Shown here: one piece after another, positions 36,891 to 48,701 of the stretch
Numbering within the stretch: the stretch's first letter is position 1
Layout of the letters: each line of letters starts with the position of its first letter
Assembly (NCBI RefSeq): GCF_002742625.1
Contig: NZ_PEBF01000001.1
Span: 3,782,001-3,846,000 of the forward strand
Direction: 5' to 3'
DNA: 64,000 nucleotides
Source of the DNA: Caulobacter sp. FWC2
GTDB lineage: Bacteria; Pseudomonadota; Alphaproteobacteria; Caulobacterales; Caulobacteraceae
Program-made: the position numbers and the translations under genes
Notes under the pieces: generated by a model
Databases searched by the model: none
Seen by the model: the letters and a program-made list of their open reading frames with translations, nothing else
Told to the model about the DNA's origin: nothing

Positions 36891-37469
36891 ATGACCCTGC
36901 AGAAGCGGATCTGGGACCTGATCGTGCTGGCGATCTTCGTCTTCGCCGCCGCTTTCGCCACGGCGCCGTGGTTCGCCTTCCGCGCCCTGAAAGCCGCCGC
37001 CCAGTACGAGGACGTGCAGGCGATCGGCGAACTGGTCGACTTCCCCGCCGTGCGTCGCAGCTTGACCGGCCAGTTGGTCGCCGACGCCCCGGCCGCCCAG
37101 CCGGAGACCCCCTCGATCTGGCGCGATCCGCTCAGCGTGTTCAAGAAGGCCATCGAACCGCTCGCCCCGCCCGAGCCCAAGGTCGACCGCTACCTGACCG
37201 TGGCCGGCGTCTCGGCCCTGACCCGGGGCTACGCGCCGGGCAAGGCCCCGCCCGCCTCGGCCCAGGACAGTACGTTCGGCGGCCAGGTCAAGGCCGCGAT
37301 CCAGGGTCCCTACCCCACCATCGCCTATTGGGACCCCAACCGCGTGCGCATCGCGGTCAAGCGTCCGGACGGCAGCGGCCGGGTCACGATCTTCACCTTC
37401 GAGCGCACGGCGCTGTTCACTTGGAAGCTGGTGCACATCCGCCTGCCGGGCGACGAGCGCCAGGGCTGA
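36891..37469 (+). CDS. DUF2939 protein, single-pass membrane
   Basis: 192 residues. One N-terminal helix (about 8-28) is followed by a periplasmic domain with the DUF2939 pattern (ALKAAAQYEDVQAIGELVDFPAVRRSL and FTFERTALFTWKLVHIRLP). A TCGGAGG ribosome-binding site precedes the ATG. The domain is of unknown function. The AEC transporter gene follows on the same strand after 19 bp. Confidence 0.85.
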   Translation: MTLQKRIWDLIVLAIFVFAAAFATAPWFAFRALKAAAQYEDVQAIGELVDFPAVRRSLTGQLVADAPAAQPETPSIWRDPLSVFKKAIEPLAPPEPKVDRYLTVAGVSALTRGYAPGKAPPASAQDSTFGGQVKAAIQGPYPTIAYWDPNRVRIAVKRPDGSGRVTIFTFERTALFTWKLVHIRLPGDERQG

Positions 37470-37488
37470 TCCGGCCCCAAGAAACCTG

Positions 37489-38439
37489 ATGGCTTTGACC
37501 GCCCTCGTTCTCGACGTCCTGTCCAGGGTCTGGCCGTTCTTCCTGCTGGTCGGCGCGGGTCTGGCCCTGGCCCGCCTGCGTCTGCTGGACGGGCGGATGA
37601 CCCAGGGCCTGTCGGCCTATGTCTACTGGATCGGCTTTCCAGCCCTGTTGCTCCACTCGTTGTCGCGCCTGGGCCGACCTGGCCATGATCTCCTCCTGGG
37701 CCTAGTCGCCTATGCCGGCGTCGGCCTCCTGCTGATGGCCGCGACCGTGGCGGCGGGCCGCCTGCTGGGCTGGAGCAAGGATGAGCGCGCCGGGGCCGGC
37801 ATGGCGTCCGGTGTCGGCAATAGCGCTTTTCTGGCCCTGCCGGTCACCGCCGCCGTCCTGGGGGCCGAGGCCGCGCGGCTGGTCGCCGGCGTGGTGGCTG
37901 TCGACTTCGCGGTGCTGGCGACCGCCGGCGTGGGCCTGCTGGGTTGGGCGGCGGGCCGATCGGTCTGGCGATCGACGGTGCAGGCGTTCCGCAACCCGGT
38001 CGTGGCCGCAGCCTTTGCTGGCGTCGCCCTGGCCCTGCTGGACATCGCCCTGCCGGAGCCGCTGGACCGCGCCGTCGGCATGGCCGCCGCCTCGGGCAGC
38101 CCGGTCGGCCTGGTGGCGCTGGGCGCGGCCCTGGGCCTGCGCGAGACCGAGGGCGAGGCCGCGCCCTCCGGCGCGCCGGTCGTCCTGGCCGCCCTGGTCA
38201 AGCTGGTCGCCTTCCCGTTGCTGGTCTGGCTGGCCGTCGGCCTGACCCCGGCTCCGCCGCTCTTCCGCGCCGGGGCGACCCTGCTGGCGGCGGCGCCCAC
38301 GGCGGTCAATGTCTTCATCCAGACCCGCGCCTATGGCGTCTGGCCGCGCGGGGCGGCGCGGATCGTGGCCCTGACCACGGCGGCGTCGGCCGTGACCCTG
38401 GCGGTGGCCGCTTTGCTGCTGACAGCCCGAGTCCGCTAG
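37489..38439 (+). CDS. AEC family transporter (auxin efflux carrier-like permease)
   Basis: 316 residues, nearly all hydrophobic, with about ten predicted helices arranged as two related halves. Features such as GNSAFLALPVTAAVLG and GSPVGLVALGAALG agree with the AEC/membrane transport protein family (COG0679). Members move dicarboxylates, malonate or other organic anions; the substrate here cannot be deduced. It sits in a likely operon with the DUF2939 gene. Confidence 0.9.
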   Translation: MALTALVLDVLSRVWPFFLLVGAGLALARLRLLDGRMTQGLSAYVYWIGFPALLLHSLSRLGRPGHDLLLGLVAYAGVGLLLMAATVAAGRLLGWSKDERAGAGMASGVGNSAFLALPVTAAVLGAEAARLVAGVVAVDFAVLATAGVGLLGWAAGRSVWRSTVQAFRNPVVAAAFAGVALALLDIALPEPLDRAVGMAAASGSPVGLVALGAALGLRETEGEAAPSGAPVVLAALVKLVAFPLLVWLAVGLTPAPPLFRAGATLLAAAPTAVNVFIQTRAYGVWPRGAARIVALTTAASAVTLAVAALLLTARVR

Positions 38440-38444
38440 GGGCT

Positions 38445-38948
38445 CTAACGGGCAGGCTGAACCTTCGGGGCGAGCAGGTTTGAAGCCGGACCGCCGCCGA
38501 TCTTGGCCTGGTCTCCCGCCTTCCAACCCGCGGGACAAGCGCCGAGACGATGGTAGCGGCGAGCCTGCACGACCGTGCCGATGTCGGCCTGCAGGGGCTG
38601 CAACGCGAAGCGGACGGTGAAGTCGCTGGCGCGGTCGCCCTTGGTCGACACGTAGAGGCCATAACGCTGGCCGTTCGCCTCGCAGCGTCCCGTATAGTCG
38701 GTCGGGGTGTCGGTCGCGGGCTTGCCGTACGGTTCGCAGGGCTGGCCGGCGATGCGGGGCTCGGCGCGGGAGAAGGCGGCGAAGATTTCCGGGTTGGCGC
38801 AGACCTCGACCGCGCCGGTCTGGCCGCCGGAGTCCTCGACGATCTCCACCCGCCAGAACGACGGCGGCGGGATGGCGGTCGACGGGGCCTGGGTCTGGTC
38901 GCAGGCGGTGAGCCCCATCAGCAGCGCCAGTCCGATCCAGTTACGCAT
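38445..38948 (-). CDS. Lipoprotein, DUF3617-like
   Basis: 167 residues. Type II signal with lipobox LTAC gives lipidation at Cys16. Further cysteines at the AVEVCANPE, GQPCEPYG, GRCEANG and GACPAGW segments and the overall W/G/C spacing resemble DUF3617 periplasmic proteins, but the match is only by eye. It lies downstream of alaS on the same strand, separated by the alaS terminator, so it is probably transcribed from its own promoter. Confidence 0.75.
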   Translation of the reverse strand: MRNWIGLALLMGLTACDQTQAPSTAIPPPSFWRVEIVEDSGGQTGAVEVCANPEIFAAFSRAEPRIAGQPCEPYGKPATDTPTDYTGRCEANGQRYGLYVSTKGDRASDFTVRFALQPLQADIGTVVQARRYHRLGACPAGWKAGDQAKIGGGPASNLLAPKVQPAR

Positions 38949-39020
38949 CTCGCAAGCCCCAAAGACTACACGCGTAAATCAACTCGCAACCGGGTGCGCC
39001 GTCAAGCTTCGGGCACGAAA

Positions 39021-39046
39021 AAGGGGACGCCTTCCAGCGTCCCCTT
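39021..39046 (-). terminator. Intrinsic terminator of alaS
   Basis: A 10-bp perfect stem (39021-39030 with 39037-39046) and a six-base loop. On the minus strand it is followed by a run of five T. It is 22 bp beyond the alaS stop. Confidence 0.9.
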
Positions 39047-39068
39047 CGTCATTCGAATGTCTCGGCGA

Positions 39069-41714
<2,646 letters not shown>

Positions 41715-41834
41715 GAGCGTCTCAAGTCTGGCGTACCGGTCCGGCAGGCGGCCGGGAGTCGGGCGCTGCATAGCGCGGTTTTTAGCGAAGGGGAAACCGA
41801 CTCGAAGATGGGGGCTGTCGACACGGGAGAAAAG

Positions 41835-41850
41835 AGCCCGTTCGCGGGCT
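41835..41850 (-). terminator. Possible terminator or attenuator hairpin upstream of alaS
   Basis: A 6-bp GC stem closes a four-base loop. On the minus strand it is followed by CTTTTCTCC. It lies about 120 bp before the alaS start, so it would affect any transcript entering alaS from upstream. Confidence 0.45.
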
Positions 41851-42002
41851 GGGAGGCGCACGACCTACCCCCTCCACCGTCGCTCCTGCCGCCCCCTCCC
41901 CAAGAGGAGGAGGAAAAGTAGAGGCGCCATTTCGGCCCATGACACATGGCCTCTTCAGGCGCTTCGCGCCAGTTCCCCCTGAGGGGCCTGATCAACGAAA
42001 AT

Positions 42003-42032
42003 AGGCCGCCTGGCATGGGGTCCAGGCGGCCT
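42003..42032 (-). terminator. Intrinsic terminator of recA
   Basis: An 11-bp perfect stem (42003-42013 with 42022-42032) with an eight-base loop. On the minus strand it is followed by ATTTTCGTTG. It lies about 90 bp after the recA stop. Confidence 0.75.
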
Positions 42033-42124
42033 GCAATCGCGGCCCCCGCGGCGGTCCGGCCGCGGGCGTGTTGAAGGCGGGGACGCCCGGGGTCGGGCGA
42101 GGGCCGCGAAACCTTGCGAGGAGA

Positions 42125-43195
42125 CTATTCTTCCTCGCCATCCTCCGGGCCGCCGACCAGGAGCTCTTCCTCGATCTTTTGCGACGACTTGCGGACGGCC
42201 GCTTCGATGGAGGCGGCGACGTCGGGATTGGTCTTCAGGAACTCGCGGACATTGTCGCGGCCCTGGCCGATGCGCTGGCTGCCGTACGAGAACCACGAGC
42301 CGGCCTTGTCGATGATCCCGGCCTTGACGCCCAGGTCGATGACTTCGCCCAGCTTGGAGATGCCCTCGCCGTACATGATGTCGAACTCGACCTCGCGGAA
42401 CGGCGGGGCCACCTTGTTCTTGACGACCTTGACGCGAACATTGTTGCCGATGATCTCGTCACGGACCTTCACCGAGCCGGTGCGGCGGATGTCCAGCCGC
42501 ACCGAGGCGTAGAACTTCAGCGCGTTGCCGCCGGTGGTCGTTTCCGGGCTGCCATACATCACCCCGATCTTGTGGCGGATCTGGTTGATGAAGATGACGA
42601 TGGTGTTGGCCTTGTTGATCGAGGCGGTCAGCTTGCGCAGCGCCTGGCTCATCAGACGGGCTTGCAGGCCCGGCAGGCTGTCGCCCATCTCGCCTTCGAT
42701 TTCGGCCTTGGGCGTCAGGGCGGCGACCGAGTCGATCACGACGATGTCGACGGCGCCCGAACGCACCAGGGTGTCGGTGATCTCCAGGGCTTGTTCGCCG
42801 TTGTCGGGCTGCGAGACCAGCAGGTTGTCGAGATTGACGCCCAGCTTGAACGCATAGCCCGGATCCAGGGCGTGCTCGGCGTCGACGAAGGCGGCGGTGC
42901 CGCCGGCCTTCTGGACCTCGGCCACAACGTGCAAAGCCAGGGTCGTCTTGCCCGAGCTTTCCGGGCCATAGATCTCGATGATCCGGCCCTTGGGCAGGCC
43001 GCCGATGCCGAGCGCGATGTCCAGGCCGAGCGAGCCGGTGGAGACGGACTCCATCTCGACCTTGCCCTTTTCGCCCAGCTTCATCACCGAGCCCTTGCCG
43101 AACGCGCGGTCGATCTGGGCGAGAGCCGCCTCTAGCGCGCGTTGCTTGTCGCCTTCTTCTTTGCCCACGAGTTTCAAAGCCGCCTGACTAGCCAT
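42125..43195 (-). CDS. recA: Recombinase RecA
   Basis: 356 residues from the ATG at 43195; upstream codons in frame to 43381 are not family sequence. The Walker A motif GPESSGKTT is at 77-85, with the usual loop L1/L2 region (EIEGEMGDS...[17 protein letters not shown]) and an acidic C-terminus (EDGEEE). It catalyses homologous strand exchange and stimulates LexA self-cleavage. An SOS box lies about 107 bp upstream. It converges with nothing; alaS follows on the same strand. Confidence 0.99.
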   Translation of the reverse strand: MASQAALKLVGKEEGDKQRALEAALAQIDRAFGKGSVMKLGEKGKVEMESVSTGSLGLDIALGIGGLPKGRIIEIYGPESSGKTTLALHVVAEVQKAGGTAAFVDAEHALDPGYAFKLGVNLDNLLVSQPDNGEQALEITDTLVRSGAVDIVVIDSVAALTPKAEIEGEMGDSLPGLQARLMSQALRKLTASINKANTIVIFINQIRHKIGVMYGSPETTTGGNALKFYASVRLDIRRTGSVKVRDEIIGNNVRVKVVKNKVAPPFREVEFDIMYGEGISKLGEVIDLGVKAGIIDKAGSWFSYGSQRIGQGRDNVREFLKTNPDVAASIEAAVRKSSQKIEEELLVGGPEDGEEE

Positions 43196-43301
43196 TGTTG
43201 TCCGCCCTCTATCCCATGATTCCGGTCGCCCGATCGGCGCTTCCCGCGCCGCGTCCCAACGACCTGTGGAACATGATGAAGTCGTACGCCCTTTGTTCCA
43301 T

Positions 43302-43316
43302 GTTCGCAAGATGTTC
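43302..43316. promoter_or_regulatory. SOS box GTTC-N7-GTTC
   Basis: GTTC at 43302-43305 and GTTC at 43313-43316 match the alphaproteobacterial LexA site (direct repeat, seven-base spacer). A further GTTC starts at 43295. It is about 107 bp before the recA start and 150 bp before the divergent EAL gene start. Confidence 0.85.
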
Positions 43317-43466
43317 CCGTCGCTTCCCGCGCCAGAAACGACCGTTTCTGTCGTAGGCCCGAACGCCGCACGGAAAGACACTGGAATTGGGCTCGTGCGG
43401 ACGCCTCTGAAACGGCTCTTTAAGTCCCGCCGTGCAAGCTTCTAAGCATCTTGGGGGAACGCCGAC

Positions 43467-45074
43467 TTGTCCATCGACCCGCGCCGCCTTCTGGGCCTGG
43501 CGTTCGCCAGCGCCGATCTTCTCGTCGAACTGCAGAACGGCCGCGTGCGCCTGGCGCTGGGAGCCGCGCAGAAGGTCATGGGCCAAGGCGAGGCCGCTCT
43601 GACCGGCAAGGTGTGGCCGCATCTCTTCCATGCCGATGACCAGCCGCTGATGGACGCCATGCTGAACTGCGCCGATGACGGCGTGCGCCGGGGTCCCGTC
43701 GTGCTTCGCCTGAGCGGTCCCGGAGACCGCCACGTCCGCGTGATCCTGCGCGCCCTGCCCGAAAACGACGGCCGGGTCTCGCTGGCCGTCACCGCCGCCC
43801 AGTCGGCCGGTCCGCCCCTGACCGCGGGTACGCTGCACCCGCGAGATTCGTTCGACGACATCGCCAAAGGCCTGTTCGAGGCCGCCCGCGTCACCGGCCT
43901 GGAACTGGAGCTCGCCATGGTCGAGTTCGCCGGTCTGGAGGCCATGCGGAACGACCTTCCCCCGGTAGAGGCGGCCGCCCTCGATGTGCGCGTCGCCAGC
44001 GCCGTCCGCGCCGAATCGCACGGCGGTTCCGCCGCCACTCAGCTGTCGCCCGATCGCTTCGCCCTGCTGCGCACCCGGGACGACCGCCCGGACAACATGA
44101 TCAAGCGCCTGACCCGCATGGTCAGCGCCGAGGCCAGCGCCCATCTCGTGCCGCTGGAAGGCGGCAGTGGCTCGGCCCGCGCCTTGCGCGCTCTGCGGTA
44201 CGCGCTCGACGACTTCCTGCGCGAGGGCCTGAAGAGCGCGCCGCCGCTCACGCTGTCCGAGGCGATGAACCGCTCCGTGAAGCGCACCCTGGCCCGCGCC
44301 GGCGCCCTGGGCGTGGCCGTCAGCCAGCGCCGTTTCACCCTTGCCTACCAACCGGTCGTGTCTTTGGCGACCGGCGCGACGCACCACCACGAGGTGCTGG
44401 TGCGCTTCGAGGACGGCGGCAGTCCGTTCGCCCTGATCCGCATGGCCGAGGAATTCGACCTGATCGAGGAACTGGACCACGCCATCGTCGAACAGGCGGT
44501 GAAGAAGCTGGCCAACGACCAGGAGCGCAAGCTGAAGCTGGCTGTGAACGTCTCGGGACGCACCATCGTCAGCGAGACCTTCGTCGACCATATCGGCCGT
44601 CTGCTGGCCAAGCACGACGAGGCCAAGGGCAGGCTGATCTTCGAGGTCACCGAGACGGCCGCGATCGACGACCTGCCGCGCGCCAACCGCCATATCCAGA
44701 GCCTGCGCGCCATGGGTTCGTTGGTCTGCCTGGACGACTTCGGCGCCGGCTCGTCGTCCTTCGCCTATCTGCAGCAGCTGTCCCTCGATATCGTCAAGAT
44801 CGATGGCCGCTATGTCCGCGAGCTGGCCGACAACGGCCGCGACGGCGCCCTGGTGCGTCGCCTGGTCGATCTGTGCCGCGACCTCAACATCCGCACCGTG
44901 GCCGAAATGGTCGAGACCGTGGAGGTGGCCGATATCGTCCGCGCCGCCGGCGTCGACTTCGCCCAGGGCTGGCTCTACGGCAGACCCGCCGACAAGCCGA
45001 GCCCGGCCCTGCGCCCCAATCCGCCGATCGCCGCGATAGCCCGCCGGACGGGCGCGTCGGAGAGCTGGGGGTAA
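43467..45074 (+). CDS. PAS / degenerate GGDEF / EAL domain protein
   Basis: 535 residues from a TTG at 43467. An N-terminal PAS-like region (about 15-110) is followed by a degenerate GGDEF-like domain (about 128-260, with LSPDRFALLR in place of the GGDEF signature) and a C-terminal EAL domain (about 285-520). EAL metal and substrate residues appear intact: EVL at 309, NVSG, FEVTETA, DDFGAG, VKIDG, VAEMVE and QGWLYG. It is probably a cytoplasmic c-di-GMP phosphodiesterase or sensor. No membrane segment. It is divergent from recA and shares the SOS-box region. Confidence 0.85.
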   Translation: MSIDPRRLLGLAFASADLLVELQNGRVRLALGAAQKVMGQGEAALTGKVWPHLFHADDQPLMDAMLNCADDGVRRGPVVLRLSGPGDRHVRVILRALPENDGRVSLAVTAAQSAGPPLTAGTLHPRDSFDDIAKGLFEAARVTGLELELAMVEFAGLEAMRNDLPPVEAAALDVRVASAVRAESHGGSAATQLSPDRFALLRTRDDRPDNMIKRLTRMVSAEASAHLVPLEGGSGSARALRALRYALDDFLREGLKSAPPLTLSEAMNRSVKRTLARAGALGVAVSQRRFTLAYQPVVSLATGATHHHEVLVRFEDGGSPFALIRMAEEFDLIEELDHAIVEQAVKKLANDQERKLKLAVNVSGRTIVSETFVDHIGRLLAKHDEAKGRLIFEVTETAAIDDLPRANRHIQSLRAMGSLVCLDDFGAGSSSFAYLQQLSLDIVKIDGRYVRELADNGRDGALVRRLVDLCRDLNIRTVAEMVETVEVADIVRAAGVDFAQGWLYGRPADKPSPALRPNPPIAAIARRTGASESWG

Positions 45075-45080
45075 AATAGA

Positions 45081-45200
45081 CTCTCCTCCCCCTTTATGGG
45101 GGAGGTGGCCCGAAGGGCCGGAGGGGGCGGCGCAGGCGCATCGCGGCGTCGCCCCATCCACCACTTCGTGGTCCCCCTTCCCCATAAAGGGGAAGGAGAA
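45081..45200. repeat. Long inverted repeat element between converging genes
   Basis: About 120 bp with a left arm CTCCTCCCCCTTTATGGGGG and a right arm CCCCATAAAGGGGAAGGAG that are largely complementary, and internal GGCCC/GGGCC and GGGGCG/CGCCCC pairs. It lies between the EAL gene and the DUF885 gene and could terminate both. It is the same type as the elements at 5915 and 25715. Confidence 0.75.
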
Positions 45201-45209
45201 TTCAGGACG

Positions 45210-47033
45210 TCAGGCCTTGCCGCCCTTGCTGACGATGTAGTCGTCGATCACGCGCTCCAGCGTGGTCAGCGGGGTCATGCCCGAGAGCAGGCCCGCGTCG
45301 TGGAACTCGCGGATGTCGAACTTCTTGCCCAGCGCCTTCTGGGCCTTGGCGCGGGCGCGCAGCCAGACGATCTTGCCGATCATGTAGCTGCAGGCCTGGC
45401 CCGGCCACACGACGTAGCGTTCGATCTCGGTGATCGAGCCGCTTTCCTCGTCGCCCATGGTCTCGGCCATGTACTTCACGGCCTGCTCGCGGCTCCACTT
45501 CTTGTAGTGCATGCCGGTGTCGACCACGAGGCGCACGGCGCGGAACAGGGCGTCGTGCAGCATGCCGATGTGGCCGCGCGGGTCGGTCTTGTAGATGCCC
45601 ATCTCGACGGCCAGTTGCTCGGAATAGAGCGCCCAGCCCTCGGTGTAGCCCGAGAAACCGATGATCTTGCGGATCATGGGCAGGCCCTTGGCCTCGTTCG
45701 AAATCGACAGCTGCAGGTGGTGGCCCGGGACGCCCTCGTGCACCGTCAGGGTGGTCAGGGTGTACTTGGCCTGCTCCTTGGTGTCGCGCAGGTTGATCCA
45801 GTAGATGCCCGGACGCTTGCCGTCGAGCGACGGCGAATTGTAGTAGCCGCCCGGCGCGCCGGCCTCGATGGCCTTGGGCACGCGGCGGATCTCCAGCGGC
45901 GCCTTGGGCAGGGCGCCGAAATAGGCCGGCAGCTGCTTCTGGATCCAGGCGGCCTTGTCGTTCAGGTCCTTGATCAGCTGTTCCTTGGCCGCGTCGGTGT
46001 TCGGATAAATGTCCTCGCCCAGCTTGGCCAGGCGCTCGCCGACCGTGCCCTTGGTCATGCCGATGCTCTTGAAGAGCTTGTCGGCCTCGGCGTTGATCGA
46101 CTTCACCAGGTCCAGGCCCAGCTGGTGGATCTCGTCCGGCTTCAGGTCCGAGGTCGTATAGTTCTTCAGCGACACGGCGTAGTAGTCGCCGCCGTCCTTC
46201 AGGCGCCATACGCCGGCGTCGTGGGTGGCCTTGCTACGGACGCCTTCGAGCAAGGCGATCTGGCGCTTCAGGGCCGGCAGGACCGAGCCTTCATAGATCC
46301 GCGAAGCCTCGGCGGCCCAGTCGCCGGCGATCTTCTTGTCTTTCGTCCGGCGGGCGATCGACTTGACCAGCGGCGCTTCGGCCGTTGGAGTGTCGGCGAA
46401 GGCCTTCATCTGGACCAGGGTCTTGTCGATGATGAAGTCCGGCGGAATCACGCCGTCGGCGAAGTCCTGTTTCGCGATCGCGCTCTCCTGATCCATCAGG
46501 CGGGCGAAGCCCTCCATGCGCGACAGATAGGCGTCGGCGTCGGCCTTGGTCTCGATGCTGTGCTGGGTGTCCAGGAAGTCCGGCATCTGCTGGTAGCTGC
46601 CGGTCAGCTGGCTGAGCACGTAGGGCGCGCCCGAACCGCCGCCGCCGTAGCTGAACTTCTTGTTGCCCTCGTCCTGCACCGACAGCACGAACTCGACGGT
46701 GTCATAGTTGGCGGCGTCCATGCCCTTCAGAGCGCGGCGGTCGATGCTACGCAGGGCGGCCAGTTGCTCGGTGGTCTGGGCCGCGCCAGCCTTGATGGCG
46801 GCGAACGAGCGGTCGCTGAGCAGACCCTTGGTCCAGGCCAGCTCGCCGCTGTCGAGGCCCAGGCCGGTCGCCGTCTCGGGCGACTGGCGCAGCTGCTTGG
46901 CCATGATCTCGTCGAACAGGGCGTTGAGTTTGGCGACCTCGCCTTCACGCGCAAAGGCCAGGGACGGCACGCCGCCAGTGGCGGCGAAACCCGCAGCGGC
47001 GGTGGCGAACATCATGTGACGACGATTGAGCAA
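45210..47033 (-). CDS. DUF885 family putative metalloprotease, exported
   Basis: 607 residues. An RR-containing N-terminus (MLNRRHMMFATAAAG...) followed by AFA suggests a Tat or Sec signal. The DUF885 zinc-like motif is HEGVPGHH at 432-439, with a later Glu in EGWALYSEQLA. Members of this family are related to thermolysin-like/M32-type metallopeptidases, but activity is rarely demonstrated. It converges with the EAL gene and has no operon partner. Confidence 0.85.
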   Translation of the reverse strand: MLNRRHMMFATAAAGFAATGGVPSLAFAREGEVAKLNALFDEIMAKQLRQSPETATGLGLDSGELAWTKGLLSDRSFAAIKAGAAQTTEQLAALRSIDRRALKGMDAANYDTVEFVLSVQDEGNKKFSYGGGGSGAPYVLSQLTGSYQQMPDFLDTQHSIETKADADAYLSRMEGFARLMDQESAIAKQDFADGVIPPDFIIDKTLVQMKAFADTPTAEAPLVKSIARRTKDKKIAGDWAAEASRIYEGSVLPALKRQIALLEGVRSKATHDAGVWRLKDGGDYYAVSLKNYTTSDLKPDEIHQLGLDLVKSINAEADKLFKSIGMTKGTVGERLAKLGEDIYPNTDAAKEQLIKDLNDKAAWIQKQLPAYFGALPKAPLEIRRVPKAIEAGAPGGYYNSPSLDGKRPGIYWINLRDTKEQAKYTLTTLTVHEGVPGHHLQLSISNEAKGLPMIRKIIGFSGYTEGWALYSEQLAVEMGIYKTDPRGHIGMLHDALFRAVRLVVDTGMHYKKWSREQAVKYMAETMGDEESGSITEIERYVVWPGQACSYMIGKIVWLRARAKAQKALGKKFDIREFHDAGLLSGMTPLTTLERVIDDYIVSKGGKA

Positions 47034-47136
47034 GGCTTTTCCTCCCCCGGACCTGATTTGAGGGCGAAGGCGTAAGCCCCTGCCCGAGTTTGGCGAAATT
47101 AATTCCGCGTCATGCGGTCGATTGCAATCGCCAAGC

Positions 47137-47514
47137 TCACGCCAGGGTCACGAACAGCTCGTTCTCGATCACCCACTGGCCGGTGACCTTCTTCCAGGTG
47201 GCCAGGTAGGTCCCCGACTGCTCGGGCGCGTCTTTCCACTGGCCCACCCAGCGGCCGCGCTCGGCGGCGCGGGTCCCCTCGGCGTTCAGGGTGATCGCCT
47301 CGGTCGTGCGGACATAGGCCCCGAAGCCCTTATCGGCGAACTGGCTGGCGAAGGCGGCCAGCACGTCCTCGGCGCCCAGCAGCAGGGAGCCGTCGCCCGC
47401 GATCAGGGTGATGCGCGGATCGAAGAATGGCCTCAGGCGCGCGGCGTCCTTGGCCGCGATCAGCTTGTTGGTCAGCTTGCGGCGGGCGGCGATGGCGTCT
47501 TCCGGCGTGGTCAT
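47137..47514 (-). CDS. SnoaL/NTF2-like protein
   Basis: 125 residues of the cone-shaped NTF2-like fold (DUF4440/SnoaL type): long N-terminal helix, then DPRITLIAGDGSLLLGAEDVLAAF and the strands ending RWVGQWKDAPEQSGTYLATWKKVTGQWVIENE. The start at 47514 is near the divergent GNAT gene (47578). No signal. Such proteins bind or isomerise small molecules; the ligand is unknown. Confidence 0.85.
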   Translation of the reverse strand: MTTPEDAIAARRKLTNKLIAAKDAARLRPFFDPRITLIAGDGSLLLGAEDVLAAFASQFADKGFGAYVRTTEAITLNAEGTRAAERGRWVGQWKDAPEQSGTYLATWKKVTGQWVIENELFVTLA

Positions 47515-47577
47515 GGTCTTCCCTACTCTGCGCGCCGGTGTAGCTTGCTCACTGTTCGACGCAAACTAAGAGACGCG

Positions 47578-48099
47578 ATGCCCGCCCCGACCCTGACCAC
47601 CGCCCGCCTGACCCTGGCGCCCCCGACGCTGACTGACTTCGAGGACAGCCGCGACATGTGGGCCGATCCGGTGGTGGTCCGCCACGTCGGCGCTAGGCCG
47701 TTCACCGAAGAGGAGACCTGGACGCGGCTGATGCGGGCCCGGGGCCTGTGGGAAGTGCTCGGCTTCGGCTACTGGGCGGTGCGCGAGACCTCGACAGGCC
47801 GCTATGTCGGCGAGGTAGGCTTCGCCGACCTGCGCCGCGATATCCAGCCCAGCCTGTACGGCCTGCCGGAGATGGGTTGGGTGCTGGCGGCATGGTCACA
47901 CGGCCACGGCTTCGGGACCGAGGCGGTCCGCGCGGGTCTGGCCTGGATCGACGAGACCCTCGCCCCGCCGGTCGTGCCCTGCATCATCGACCCCGAAAAC
48001 ACCGCCTCCCTGGCCCTGGCCGCCAAGGTCGGCTTCACGCTGAAGACCCACACCACCTTCAAGGGTTCGCCAATCATGGTGCTGGAGCGCCGCCGGTAA
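47578..48099 (+). CDS. GNAT family N-acetyltransferase (RimJ/RimL type)
   Basis: 173 residues from the ATG at 47578. The acetyl-CoA loop SHGHGFGTEAVRAGL and the final ENTASLALAAKVGFT are typical of acetyltransferases that modify ribosomal proteins or small molecules. It is cytoplasmic. It is divergent from the SnoaL-like gene and is followed by a small membrane protein gene after 9 bp, probably in one transcript. Confidence 0.9.
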   Translation: MPAPTLTTARLTLAPPTLTDFEDSRDMWADPVVVRHVGARPFTEEETWTRLMRARGLWEVLGFGYWAVRETSTGRYVGEVGFADLRRDIQPSLYGLPEMGWVLAAWSHGHGFGTEAVRAGLAWIDETLAPPVVPCIIDPENTASLALAAKVGFTLKTHTTFKGSPIMVLERRR

Positions 48100-48108
48100 G
48101 GCTGCGCC

Positions 48109-48339
48109 ATGCTGGGCATACTTCTCGCTCTCGCTTGCGCAACCTTCGCGGCCTGGATCGGTGCATACGACAGCTACATCGCCTGGAAACGAGGCTATGT
48201 GCGGCTTGGCCGCTCGCGGGCTCGCAAGCTATATCGCGCCGACAATCCTCGCATGTTTCGTATCAACGTGATCGGCAACGCCCTGGTCGGACTTCTCGGA
48301 GTTTCTGGGATCGTCTTGATAATCACGGGAATGATCTAG
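48109..48339 (+). CDS. Small two-pass membrane protein
   Basis: 76 residues with two hydrophobic helices (about 2-20 and 52-72) separated by a strongly basic loop (WKRGYVRLGRSRARKLYR). The basic loop suggests both ends face the periplasm. The family was not recognised. It follows the GNAT gene by 9 bp, and its stop codon overlaps the stop of the converging ferredoxin-like gene by 4 bp. Confidence 0.7.
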   Translation: MLGILLALACATFAAWIGAYDSYIAWKRGYVRLGRSRARKLYRADNPRMFRINVIGNALVGLLGVSGIVLIITGMI

Positions 48340-48656
48340 ACCTCGGAAAGCCCCAGACTTCGCGTGACGCTCTTCATCGAAGCGCCGCGCGGAACGACGG
48401 CCCAGTCCTTCGGCGCCGAGGCCCGCACGGCCACGACCGCGCCCTTGGGGCAGACGTCCAGGCAGTCGACCTCGATCACGGCAGCGCAGGCTTTGCGGCC
48501 CTTGCCCTTCGCGCCGATGGCCTGGCGCAAGGCCTTGGCCAGCTTCTGGTCGCCATCCTCGCCGAAGCCGCCATCCAGCTTCTTCGAACACTTTCGGCAC
48601 ACCAGCACGACTTCGCTCCAGTCGGCCTTCACGCGCTTGATTGGCTTCTCGCTCAT
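48336..48656 (-). CDS. Thioredoxin-like [2Fe-2S] ferredoxin domain protein
   Basis: 106 residues from the ATG at 48656. Cysteines at 20, 23, 65 and 69 (CRKC and CLDVC), plus Cys57, match the (2Fe-2S) ferredoxin-like family (COG3411 type), with the typical CLDVCPKGAVV segment. It is predicted to be cytoplasmic; electron partners are unknown. It is divergent from a small hypothetical gene at 48702 across 45 bp. The longer frame to 48956 runs through that gene and is rejected. Confidence 0.85.
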   Translation of the reverse strand: MSEKPIKRVKADWSEVVLVCRKCSKKLDGGFGEDGDQKLAKALRQAIGAKGKGRKACAAVIEVDCLDVCPKGAVVAVRASAPKDWAVVPRGASMKSVTRSLGLSEV

Positions 48657-48701
48657 GGACCTAAGATGGGCAGTCGCCGCATCCAGTGCTAGGACGACGC
48701 C

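Larger units (their letters stand above)
41715..42124. other. Intergenic region between recA and alaS
   Basis: 410 bp on a common strand. It contains the recA terminator (42003-42032), a UUCG-type hairpin followed by a T-rich run about 120 bp upstream of alaS (41835-41850, read on the minus strand), and a short C-rich repeat fragment near 41868-41905 with CCCCCTCC and GAGGAGGAGG. No convincing gene is seen. Confidence 0.5.
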
